A stretch of 50,846 nt of DNA from Thermoleophilia bacterium (lineage in GTDB: Bacteria; Actinomycetota; Thermoleophilia; Miltoncostaeales; Miltoncostaeaceae), in NCBI GenBank assembly GCA_020848615.1, contig JADLHW010000012.1, forward strand, positions 1-50,846, written 5' to 3'. Within the stretch, counting starts at the first letter, position 1, and every line of letters begins with the position of its first letter. Below, one piece after another: positions 7,809-14,766 of this stretch. The translations under genes and the position numbers were made by a program. The notes beneath the pieces were generated by a model that was given only the letters and a program-made list of their open reading frames with translations, had not been told where the DNA came from and searched no databases.

Positions 7809-8960
7809 ATGCACGAGCAGGCTTCGATGGCGATCATCGCCGCCGGCGGCGTCCCCGCCGCCCTGGAGGCCCACAAGGCGCTGGGCGAGGGCGCGGACGT
7901 CCTGCTCATGGAGGACGGCCTGGACCGCGCCCACGAGGTCGCCCTGAAGGGCCGCGCCGCGCGCCTCGGGCGGCTGGTGCTGGGACCCGGCGCCGGGCAC
8001 GCCCGCATGCGCGGGCTGGTCCTGGGGTTCGGGGCGGCGGTCGCGGACGGCCCGGTGGGCATCGTGTCGGCGAGCGGCAGCGCCGCCCGGGAGCTGCAGG
8101 TGCTGCTGGACCGCATGGGCGTGGGCGTCGGCGGCTGCTACGTGGTGGGTCCCAACGACCTGAGCGAGGACGTCGGCGGCACCGGCACCGAGGAGGCCCT
8201 CGCGCGGCTGCGCCGGGATGCCGATACGGAGGTGACCATCCTGGTCCCCTGGCCTGGCGACGACCGGGTCGCGGACCGCGTGGTTTCGCTGGCGTGTGAC
8301 GGGCGGCCCGTGGTGGTGTGCGTGTTCGGGGAGGAGGTGGTGGTGCCGCCCGGTGCGACGGTGGTCGACACGCTCGACGCCGCGGCGCTCGCCGCCGCCC
8401 GCATCGCCGGGCGCCAGGTCGCGCCGCCGGCCGCCGGGCGTCCCCGCTGGGTGAGCGGCGGCCTCATCCGCGGGCTGTACTGCGGCGCCGGGCTGTGCGC
8501 CGAGGCCGCGTACCTGCTCGCGGACCGCCTGGGGCAGGTCACCTCCAACGTCCCGGTCGCGGCCGCGGTGCCGTTCGACGCCGCGGCGGGGGCCCGCGCC
8601 CACGCGTGCATCGACCTGGGCGACCCCGCGCTGCGCGCCGGCGCGCCCCACCCCATGGTCGACCCGCTGGTGCGCACCCGGGCGATCGAGGAGATCGCCG
8701 GCGACCCCCGCATCCGGGTCGTGCTGCTGGACGTGGTGCTGGGCTACGGCGTGCACCCGGACCCGGTGGGGGCGCTCGCCGAGCCGCTCGGCACCCTGCT
8801 GCGCGGCCGCCCGCAGGTGAGCGTGCTGGCCCACGTGGTGGGCACCGAACGCGACGCGCAGGGCCTGGCCGAGCAGGAGCGGCGGCTGGCGGAGATGGGC
8901 GTGCGCGTGCTCACCTCGAACGCCGCCGCCGCCCGGATGGCCGCGGCGCTGGTGGGATGA
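7809..8960 (+). CDS. FdrA family protein (AllF-like, acyl-CoA synthetase-like fold)
   Basis: A 383-residue homologue of FdrA, related to the alpha subunit of succinyl-CoA synthetase. Diagnostic strings are SGGLIRGLYCGAGLCAEA, the HPMVDP motif and DVVLGYGVHPDP near the C terminus. It is shorter than the roughly 510-550-residue E. coli protein. FdrA (AllF) acts with a DUF1116 and a DUF2877 subunit as oxamate carbamoyltransferase. Here the DUF1116 gene is divergent, 73 bp away, and the downstream gene is a glycosyltransferase overlapping by ATGA. The ATG has no Shine-Dalgarno but a TAGTGT element 7 nt upstream. The real substrate is unknown. Confidence 0.8.
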   Translation: MHEQASMAIIAAGGVPAALEAHKALGEGADVLLMEDGLDRAHEVALKGRAARLGRLVLGPGAGHARMRGLVLGFGAAVADGPVGIVSASGSAARELQVLLDRMGVGVGGCYVVGPNDLSEDVGGTGTEEALARLRRDADTEVTILVPWPGDDRVADRVVSLACDGRPVVVCVFGEEVVVPPGATVVDTLDAAALAAARIAGRQVAPPAAGRPRWVSGGLIRGLYCGAGLCAEAAYLLADRLGQVTSNVPVAAAVPFDAAAGARAHACIDLGDPALRAGAPHPMVDPLVRTRAIEEIAGDPRIRVVLLDVVLGYGVHPDPVGALAEPLGTLLRGRPQVSVLAHVVGTERDAQGLAEQERRLAEMGVRVLTSNAAAARMAAALVG

Positions 8961-10069
8961 GGGTCCTCGTCGCCTGCGGCTGGCCCCGCCCGGTGGGCGC
9001 GGCCACCCACGCGGAACGGCTCACCGCCGCCCTGCGCGCCCGCGGACTGGAGGTGCAGGCCGTCGCCGTCGGCAACGCCGACCGGCCGGCCGCCCACCCG
9101 GAGCTGGGGCTGCCGCCCACCGCCGTGTCGTCCGCCACGAGCCTGGAGATCGCCCTCGGCGACGGCGTCGACATCGGCCACGCGGAGGACCCGTCGGCGG
9201 CGGTCGCGCTCATCGCCCTGCGCGACGCCGGCACCGTCGGCGCCGTCGCGCACACCGTCCACCACCTGGAGGCGCACAGCGAGGTGGAGCCGGAGGAGCT
9301 CGAGCGGCGCGCGATCCAGGAATCCGACGTGGTGGTGTGCGCATCGAACTGGTGGGCGGACCGCATCCGCAGCGAGTTCGGCGTGGAGGCGCTCGTCGTC
9401 CCGCACGGCGTGGAGGCCGGCCGGTTCGCCGCGTGCGCCGCCGACCGCGAGGCCGCCGGCGCCGCCATGGGGTGGGGCGCCCGTCCCGTTGTGCTCACCG
9501 TCGCCGGCGTGCAGGCGCGCAAGGGCAGCAGGGTGCTGCTGGAGGCGTTCGCGCGGGCACGCGCCCGCCTGGGCGACCGGGCGCTGCTGGTGCTCGCGGG
9601 GCCCGTGGAGGAGTCGGACTACCGCGACGCGTGGCTCGACGACGCCGACCGCCTGGGCCTGCGGGTCCACATGGGCGAACGCCCGCCGGAGGACGCGGAG
9701 GTGGTGGAGCTCGGCACCGTGCCGGTCGAGCACATGCCGCTGCTGTACCGGGCGGCGGACGTCGTGGCGACGCCGTCCACCCGGGAGGGGTTCGGCCTCA
9801 CCGTGCTGGAGGCCGCCGCCGCGGGCGTGCCGAACGTGGTGAGCGACATCCCGGTGTTCGGCGAGCACCTCAGCGACGGCGAGAGCTGCCTCATGGTGCC
9901 GGTGGGCGACAGCGGGCCGCTGGCGATGGCGCTCATCCGGGCCGCCCGGGACGATGCGCTGCGGGGCCGGCTGGTCGCGGGCGGCGCGGAGGTCGCCCGG
10001 CGGCTGTCGTGGACGGCGTGCGCCGCCGCCCACGAGCGGTCCTACCGGGCGGTGCTCGCCCTGCGGTGA
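8957..10069 (+). CDS. Family 4 (GT-B) glycosyltransferase
   Basis: A 370-residue GT-B fold enzyme of the GT4 type. The N-terminal acceptor domain is MRVLVACGWPRPVGAATHAERL. The donor domain begins near VVLTVAGVQARKGSRVLLEAF and carries the nucleotide-sugar signature REGFGLTVLEAAAAGVPNVVSDIPVFGEHL, including the EX7E motif. It should transfer a sugar from an NDP or UDP donor in the cytoplasm; acceptor and sugar cannot be named. Its ATG overlaps the fdrA stop by 4 nt, so it is co-translated with FdrA, an unusual partner. Confidence 0.85.
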   Translation: MRVLVACGWPRPVGAATHAERLTAALRARGLEVQAVAVGNADRPAAHPELGLPPTAVSSATSLEIALGDGVDIGHAEDPSAAVALIALRDAGTVGAVAHTVHHLEAHSEVEPEELERRAIQESDVVVCASNWWADRIRSEFGVEALVVPHGVEAGRFAACAADREAAGAAMGWGARPVVLTVAGVQARKGSRVLLEAFARARARLGDRALLVLAGPVEESDYRDAWLDDADRLGLRVHMGERPPEDAEVVELGTVPVEHMPLLYRAADVVATPSTREGFGLTVLEAAAAGVPNVVSDIPVFGEHLSDGESCLMVPVGDSGPLAMALIRAARDDALRGRLVAGGAEVARRLSWTACAAAHERSYRAVLALR

Positions 10070-10070
10070 G

Positions 10071-10634
10071 TCACGACGCCGCGCCCTCCCGGCCGGCGAC
10101 GGGGGCGGGCAGGCCGTCGATCGACGTCCCGTTGTTGCGCTCCTGGTACGCGCGGATGCCGTCCGGGCCCTTGGTGTCAGCCCAGCGGGTGAGCTGGTCG
10201 CGGTCGCCCGCCGGCGTGTACAGCGGGACCGCGAACCCGCAGGAGGTCTGCACCCGGTCGACCGTGACCTCGATGATCTGGCGGACGCCGGGGAGGTCCG
10301 GGAACCGGGCACGCAGGTCGTCCCAGCCGTCGTCACCGGGCAGCACCGCCCGACCCCGCCCGAACAGGCGCAGGATGTCGGGCGGGCCCTCGAAAGCGCA
10401 GAACATCACCGTGATGCGGCCGTTCTGGGCGAGGTGGGCCGAGGTCTCGTTGCCGCTGCCGGTGAGGTCCAGGTACGCGACCCGGTGCGCGTCGACCACG
10501 CGGAACGTGTCGAGGCCCTTCGGTGACAGGTTCACGTGCCCACCGGCCTCCAGGGGCGCCGTGGCGACGAAGAACATCCGTTGGCGCCCGATGAACTCCC
10601 GGCGGCGGTCGTCGATCCCGTCGTGCACCCTCAC
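10071..10634 (-). CDS. Pyridoxamine 5'-phosphate oxidase-fold flavin protein
   Basis: A 187-residue split-barrel protein of the PPOX/FMN-binding class. It shows RQRMFFVATAPLEAGGHVNLSPKG, the YLDLTGSGNETSAHLAQNGRI strand and ILRLFGRGRAVL, the usual cofactor- and dimer-forming elements. Members bind FMN, heme or F420; the actinobacterial context makes F420 possible, which sequence alone does not settle. GTG 10634 overlaps the stop of the upstream small gene as GTGA, so they form a two-gene unit. Confidence 0.78.
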   Translation of the reverse strand: MRVHDGIDDRRREFIGRQRMFFVATAPLEAGGHVNLSPKGLDTFRVVDAHRVAYLDLTGSGNETSAHLAQNGRITVMFCAFEGPPDILRLFGRGRAVLPGDDGWDDLRARFPDLPGVRQIIEVTVDRVQTSCGFAVPLYTPAGDRDQLTRWADTKGPDGIRAYQERNNGTSIDGLPAPVAGREGAAS

Positions 10635-10858
10635 GCGGTGTCGCCCTCCGCCGCGGGCAGGTCCGCCAGGCGCACGTCGATGATCGGCAGCACCTCGTCC
10701 AGGCCCGCCTGCACCGCGATGCGGCGGGCCTCGTCGAACCGCGCCCGCGCACGCGCCAGGCGGGCGTCGTCGTCGCGGTTCTTGATGGTGTTGTCGCCCG
10801 ACAGGAGCAGCTGCCGCACCCGCCGGCGGGCGTCCTCCCGCGGGTCGTCCGGGGTCAT
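10631..10858 (-). CDS. Small hypothetical helical protein
   Basis: A 75-residue, charged and probably all-helical protein (MTPDDPREDARRRVRQLLL at the start; acidic tail AAEGDTA). No known family is recognised. It is first in a two-gene unit with the PPOX-fold gene (GTGA overlap) and divergent from the membrane protein at 10900. GAGGCT lies 6 nt before the ATG, a weak -10 candidate for leaderless reading. Confidence 0.6.
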   Translation of the reverse strand: MTPDDPREDARRRVRQLLLSGDNTIKNRDDDARLARARARFDEARRIAVQAGLDEVLPIIDVRLADLPAAEGDTA

Positions 10859-10887
10859 GCGCCCAGCCTCGCACACGCGGCCCGTGC

Positions 10888-10893
10888 GATACT
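10888..10893 (+). promoter_or_regulatory. -10 element GATACT
   Basis: GATACT ends 6 nt before the GTG at 10900, with no Shine-Dalgarno, again suggesting a leaderless start. Confidence 0.4.
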
Positions 10894-10899
10894 CGGCGC

Positions 10900-11232
10900 G
10901 TGAACTGGATCTGGGACAACGCGGTCCTCCTGGCGTTCCTGGTGGGTCTGGTCGCGGCGCTCGCCGGGCTGGCGCTGCTGGGGCTGCGGGCCTGGGGCGC
11001 GTACCGGGTCGTGAAGGGCGCCTCCCGCAGACTGGGCGCGGCCGGGCAGGAGCTGTCGGCCGAGGCGGCGCGCGTGTCGGCGGCCGTGGCGGCGCTCCCG
11101 GAGCGGCAGGCCGAGATCCAGGCGGCCGTGGAGCAGTTGCGCGAGCGGGCGCAGGCGACGGGCGTGCTCGCCCGGCACGTGATCGTGGCCCAGCGCATCC
11201 TGCTGGGGCCGCTGCGCTACATGGGACGGTGA
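10900..11232 (+). CDS. Small membrane protein with coiled coil
   Basis: A 110-residue protein with one transmembrane helix near residues 8-30 (AVLLAFLVGLVAALAGLALLGL), then a basic stretch and a long Ala/Glu/Gln-rich helix (about 45-95) likely to be a coiled coil. No family is recognised; bitopic proteins with coiled coils often help assemble envelope or division complexes. GTG 10900 is leaderless by appearance. The stop overlaps the ppx GTG, so the two are coupled. Confidence 0.65.
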   Translation: MNWIWDNAVLLAFLVGLVAALAGLALLGLRAWGAYRVVKGASRRLGAAGQELSAEAARVSAAVAALPERQAEIQAAVEQLRERAQATGVLARHVIVAQRILLGPLRYMGR

Positions 11233-12215
11233 CCGGCCCGGGACCCGGTCTTCCCGTCGCCGTCGTCGACGTGGGGTCCAACTCGGTGCGCCTGCTGCTG
11301 TGCGACGGGGCGGACGCCGCCGGCCCGACCGGCCCCCGGTTCACGACCGTGACCGGGTTGCGCCGGGGCGCCGACGTCGACGGCGCCATCGCGCCGGAGG
11401 CCCTCGACCGGCTCGATGCCTGCCTGGAGGCGTACGGGCGGCGCATGCGGGACGCCGGCGTCACCGCGGGCGTCGTGCTCGGCACCAGCGCGGCGCGCGA
11501 CGCGCCGAACCGGGCGGCGGTCGCGGATCGGGTCGCGCAGCGGCTGGGCCTGCCCCTCACCGTGCTGTCGGGTGCGGAGGAGGCCGCCCTGGCGTTCGCC
11601 GGCGCGCGCCTCGCCGCGCCCCGCGGCGGGACGGTGCTGGTGCTGGACGTGGGCGGCGGGAGCACCGAGCTCGTCCGCGGGGATGCGCGCGTGCTGGGGG
11701 CGGTGAGCCTGCAGGTGGGCGCCGTGCGGTGCACGGAGGGGTTCCTGTACGGCGATCCGCCGACCGCCGCCCAGATCGACGCCCTGCGGCGCAGCGTGGG
11801 CCCGGCCCTCGCGGGGGCGGTGGATGCGGTGGGCGGCCGGGCGCCGATGATCGGCGTCGCGGGCACGGTCACGACGCTCGCGGCGATCCGTGCCGGCCGG
11901 TACGACCCGGCGGTCGTGCACGGCTCCGAGCTCACCCGGGACGAGGTCGAGGGGATGCTCGACCGGCTCGCGGTGCTCCCCCTGCACGCCCGCCGGGAGG
12001 TGCCGGGCCTCGACCCGGCCCGGGCCCCGGTCATCGTCGCCGGCGCCGCGATCGTGGCGTGCGCGATGGAGGCGGCCGGCGCGGCGCGACTGGAGGTGAG
12101 CGAACGGGACCTGCTGGACGGCGCGGCCATGGCCGCCGGCCGCATCGCGTCCCCGGTCGACCCGGACCCGCCGCCGGGCGAGCGCCTGCGCGACGGGCTT
12201 CCCGGTCCGGGCTAG
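11229..12215 (+). CDS. ppx: Ppx/GppA family exopolyphosphatase
   Basis: A 328-residue enzyme of the ASKHA fold. The phosphate-1 loop is VAVVDVGSNSVRLLL; VVLGTSAARDAPNR and SGAEEAALAF follow; the second phosphate loop is VLVLDVGGGSTELV; the adenosine-like motif is MIGVAGTVTTLAAI. It hydrolyses polyphosphate and/or the pppGpp 5'-phosphate; the short form lacks the C-terminal HD domain of E. coli Ppx, as is usual in actinobacteria. GTG 11229 overlaps the preceding stop. Its own TAG stop forms the first three bases of the -10 element of the next gene. Confidence 0.9.
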   Translation: MTGPGPGLPVAVVDVGSNSVRLLLCDGADAAGPTGPRFTTVTGLRRGADVDGAIAPEALDRLDACLEAYGRRMRDAGVTAGVVLGTSAARDAPNRAAVADRVAQRLGLPLTVLSGAEEAALAFAGARLAAPRGGTVLVLDVGGGSTELVRGDARVLGAVSLQVGAVRCTEGFLYGDPPTAAQIDALRRSVGPALAGAVDAVGGRAPMIGVAGTVTTLAAIRAGRYDPAVVHGSELTRDEVEGMLDRLAVLPLHARREVPGLDPARAPVIVAGAAIVACAMEAAGAARLEVSERDLLDGAAMAAGRIASPVDPDPPPGERLRDGLPGPG

Positions 12216-12218
12216 AAT
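12213..12218 (+). promoter_or_regulatory. -10 element TAGAAT overlapping the ppx stop
   Basis: TAGAAT lies 8 nt before the ATG at 12227; its TAG is the ppx stop codon. Confidence 0.5.
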
Positions 12219-12226
12219 CCCGCGGC

Positions 12227-12499
12227 ATGAGCGACGCCGCGCCCGCCGGGGCCCATGAGGAAGGCGGCCTCGAGCAGTTCAGCCACATCGACGGGCTGGT
12301 CGACGCCCTCCGGGGCATCAGCGACAAGCGCGACGAGCGCACGCTCATCTTCGCCAAGGGCGAGAACACCCGGCACCTCCGGCATGCCCAGGTCCTGAAC
12401 CGCTGGCCGCTCCTGGCCGAGCCGTGGGCGCGGGCCGTCGAGGAGAAGCGCGTGAACAGCGTCGACCGCACCCCGGGGGCCGCGAGCTTCGGCCGCTGA
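12227..12499 (+). CDS. Hypothetical protein
   Basis: A 90-residue soluble protein of no recognised family. The middle has FSHIDGLVDALRGISDKRDERTLIF and GENTRHLRHAQVLNRWPLLAE, looking like a conserved small domain with a polar N terminus and a disordered tail. It follows ppx but seems to have its own promoter whose -10 includes the ppx stop. tRNA-Leu lies 28 bp downstream. Confidence 0.6.
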   Translation: MSDAAPAGAHEEGGLEQFSHIDGLVDALRGISDKRDERTLIFAKGENTRHLRHAQVLNRWPLLAEPWARAVEEKRVNSVDRTPGAASFGR

Positions 12500-12527
12500 G
12501 GCGTGGACTAGGGTGGGCGGGCTCCCG

Positions 12528-12608
12528 GCCGGAGTGGCGGAACGGCAGACGCAGCGGACTTAAACTCCGCGGCCCTCGGGCGTGTGGGTTCGACTCCCAC
12601 CTCCGGCA
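12528..12608 (+). tRNA. tRNA-Leu (TAA)
   Basis: A class II tRNA. The acceptor stem GCCGGAG/CTCCGGC is perfect. The anticodon loop CTTAAAC gives UAA, and the T arm has GGTTCGACTCC. The discriminator is A at 12608; CCA is not encoded. TAGGGT at 12509-12514 could be its -10. Confidence 0.92.
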
Positions 12609-12657
12609 TGGGGCGGCGCATGCGCATCGCCCCGCCGATGCCCCCGGTCACGCCCAG

Positions 12658-12777
12658 AGCGTGTCCGCGTGGGTCGGCGCGCTCGACAGGGTCCTGTCCT
12701 TCGACGAGGGACCGGTGTGCCGATACCTCACGGCCCTCGCCCGCACCCTCGACGAGGTGCACGAGCAGCATGAGGTC
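12658..12777 (+). pseudogene. Possible inverted C-terminal fragment of a protoglobin
   Basis: Plus-strand codons read SVSAWVGALDRVLSFDEGPV, then CRYLTALARTLDEVHEQHEV, an amphipathic pair of helices. The string ALDRVLSFDEGPVCRYL resembles the last globin helix of globin-coupled sensors. It abuts, in opposite orientation at 12777/12778, the truncated N-terminal protoglobin on the minus strand. The simplest reading is a gene broken by a local inversion. The match is by eye and short. Confidence 0.35.
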
Positions 12778-13056
12778 ACGCCACATGGGCGTCGTCGAGC
12801 CGCGTGTCGGTGACGTCCAGCAGGTACCGGCGCAGGTCGCCGCGAGCCGCCGCACGCTCCAATGCTCGGCGACGAGGTGCCGCAGCGACGGGATCTCGCC
12901 GAGCTGCTCGTGGAACGCGGCCACGATCGAGTCGACGACGTCGCGCAGCGGCGGGGCGGCCTCGCGGAGGGCCTCCAAGGTGTGCTCGTCGATGCCCAGC
13001 GGCCGCATGCCGTCGGCCGCGTCACGAAGGGGTTCCTGCCGCGTGAGCGGCGTCAT
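12776..13056 (-). pseudogene. Truncated, frameshifted protoglobin-like gene
   Basis: From ATG 13056, with GGAGA 10 nt upstream, the frame reads IDEHTLEALREAAPPLRDVV, then IVAAFHEQLGEIPSLRHLV and EHWSVRRLAA, like the first helices of a protoglobin/globin-coupled sensor. Near 12835-12850 the similarity jumps frame to LRRYLLDVTDTRLDDAHVA and stops at 12776. The following conserved part with the heme-ligand His region is missing. A one-base loss in the GC run would explain the shift; sequencing error is also possible. 13057-13129 shows nothing else convincing. Confidence 0.4.
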
Positions 13057-13129
13057 CCATGACGGGTCTCCTCTGGGACGCGGCCCGCCGGCCGCGGGCG
13101 GAGCATCCGCCCATGCGCCGGCGTCCCGA

Positions 13130-13158
13130 TTGATGACGCCGGGACCGCGCACTAGCCT
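13130..13158 (+). promoter_or_regulatory. Promoter of the M20 amidohydrolase
   Basis: TTGATG (13130-13135), a 17-bp spacer and TAGCCT (13153-13158). The ATG follows 6 nt later, so the transcript probably begins at the start codon. Confidence 0.55.
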
Positions 13159-13164
13159 CGCGCC

Positions 13165-14304
13165 ATGACACCCTCGGACGCCGAGGTCCTCGCCGCCGTC
13201 GCCGCCCGCCGCGACGACGCGCTGCGGACCGTCCGCTTCATCCATGCGAACCCGGAACTCGCCCACGAGGAGCGCGAGTGCTCGGCCCACCTCGCCCGGG
13301 CCCTCGCCGGTCACGGGTTCGGCGTCGAGCTCGGCGTCGCCGGGATGGCCACCGCGTTCCGGGCGACCCTCGACGGGGGACGGCCGGGGCGGACGGTGGG
13401 TCTCGTGGCGGTCTACGACGCGGTCGCGACCGTCGGCCCGGACGCCGAGCCGGTCCCCATGCACTGCTGCGGCCACGGCCCGATCGCCGGCGGGGTGCTG
13501 GCGGCCGCCGGCGCGCTCGCCGCACTGGGTGACCGGCTGCCCGGGCGGGTCGTCGTGGTGGGGTGCCCCGCCGACGAGATCCACTCGCCGCGCACGCAGG
13601 AACTCGGCGGCGGCAAGGCCCTGACCGCAGCCACCGGGGTGTGGGACGACATCGACGCCGCGCTCTACGCCCACCCCGAGTTCATGGACATGGTGTCGCT
13701 CCGGTCCCTGTGGATGCACCGCCAGCGGGTCCGGATCGTCGCGAACCGGAGCCTGCGGACCGGCGTCGATCAGCCCGCCCTCGACGCCTTCTTGGTGACG
13801 GCGGCGATCGTGGCGGAGAGCGACCCCGGCCGCGTGATGCTCGAGCGGGTGGTGCTGGACGGCGACGTCGAGGAGGGCACCGGCCTGGTCTTCACCGCGA
13901 CCTTCCTGATCTTCGCGCCCACCGATGAGGAACTCGACGAGGCCGTCGCGGCGCTCCGCGCGCACTTCGCCCTCGGCGAGTGGACCGAGGGACCGAAGGT
14001 CGCCGGCGTGCGTCCCGACGACGGCGCCACCGCGGCCGTGGCCGACGCGTTCCGCGCCGCGGGCGGGGACTTCGTGACCGACCCCCCGCCGCTCCCGTTC
14101 GCGACCGACTTCGGCAACATCTCCCAGCGCGTCCCGGCGGCGCTCATCGGCGTGGGCCGCCGGGGCGGATGGGCGTTCCACACGCCGGAGGGCGAGGCGC
14201 AGTTCACCGGGCCCGAGGGGGATCGCATCACCATGCGGATCGCGGAGGTGCTCGCCCTGGCGGCCGTTCGCCTGGCCGATCCCGCCGCCGGCCGGCGGTC
14301 CTGA
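13165..14304 (+). CDS. M20 family amidohydrolase/peptidase (AbgB-like)
   Basis: A 379-residue metallohydrolase. FIHANPELAHEERECSAHLA opens the M20 aminoacylase-type fold; the metal site is MHCCGHGPIAGG (Cys/His ligands); GCPADEI supplies the catalytic acidic pair; ATDFGNISQRVPAALIGVG and AFHTPEGE complete the site. The family cleaves N-acyl or p-aminobenzoyl amino acids and similar amides. The residue after CGH is Gly rather than the usual Asp or Asn. The substrate is not predictable. A promoter with a 17-bp spacer and no leader precedes it. Confidence 0.82.
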   Translation: MTPSDAEVLAAVAARRDDALRTVRFIHANPELAHEERECSAHLARALAGHGFGVELGVAGMATAFRATLDGGRPGRTVGLVAVYDAVATVGPDAEPVPMHCCGHGPIAGGVLAAAGALAALGDRLPGRVVVVGCPADEIHSPRTQELGGGKALTAATGVWDDIDAALYAHPEFMDMVSLRSLWMHRQRVRIVANRSLRTGVDQPALDAFLVTAAIVAESDPGRVMLERVVLDGDVEEGTGLVFTATFLIFAPTDEELDEAVAALRAHFALGEWTEGPKVAGVRPDDGATAAVADAFRAAGGDFVTDPPPLPFATDFGNISQRVPAALIGVGRRGGWAFHTPEGEAQFTGPEGDRITMRIAEVLALAAVRLADPAAGRRS

Positions 14305-14359
14305 TCCACCCTCCGCGGGCGCGTGACCTGGCGTTTCGCGGGGCACCCCCGAGGATCTG

Positions 14360-14373
14360 CCCATTCCAATGGG
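14360..14373. promoter_or_regulatory. Palindrome CCCATT-CC-AATGGG
   Basis: A perfect 6-bp inverted repeat with a CC centre, 55 bp upstream of the secreted protein gene. It is a candidate operator. No binding protein can be assigned. Confidence 0.3.
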
Positions 14374-14428
14374 GGGTGACATGCCCGACACTCATCCATG
14401 ACGAACCCCGAACGCCAAGGACGGCCCA

Positions 14429-14677
14429 ATGACCAGCTCACCCGACCGCCGCAACAAGCCCCGCCTGCGCACCGGCCTCGCCGCCGCCTTCGCCGTCGCC
14501 GCACTCGCGGTGGCCGTCGGTCCGGCCGCCGCCGCGACGACCCCGCTCAGCAGCACCGGCACCGCCACGGTGACCGTCACCACGACCACGCCCAAGGTGA
14601 CCGGCATCACCGTCGTGTCCATCACCGCACCGGTGAAGCTGAAGCCGCCGATCACGACCATGAAGGTGTCCTGGTAG
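14429..14677 (+). CDS. Small secreted protein
   Basis: An 82-residue protein with an N-terminal signal peptide: basic residues (RRNKPRLR), hydrophobic core (TGLAAAFAVAALAVAVGPA), likely cleavage after AAAA near residue 36. The mature part is about 45 residues, rich in Thr and Val and strongly beta-prone (TATVTVTTTTPKVTGITVV). It has no cysteine and no known family. AAGGA lies 8 nt before the ATG, a good ribosome site. Surface or exported role inferred. Confidence 0.65.
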   Translation: MTSSPDRRNKPRLRTGLAAAFAVAALAVAVGPAAAATTPLSSTGTATVTVTTTTPKVTGITVVSITAPVKLKPPITTMKVSW

Positions 14678-14736
14678 CCGGACGCCGCTGACCGCGACTC
14701 AAGTCGCACGTCGGGGCACCCGACGTTGAAGGGGTG

Positions 14737-14756
14737 GGCGGCGCGCATGCGCCGCC
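14737..14756 (+). promoter_or_regulatory. Hairpin ahead of the GAF-GGDEF gene
   Basis: GGCGGCGC and GCGCCGCC pair around loop GCAT, ending 10 nt before the proposed ATG 14767. It may terminate the small secreted gene or limit access to the start. A GTG at 14734 would place the hairpin inside the coding region, a reason to prefer 14767. Confidence 0.35.
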
Positions 14757-14766
14757 GGCCCCCAGC

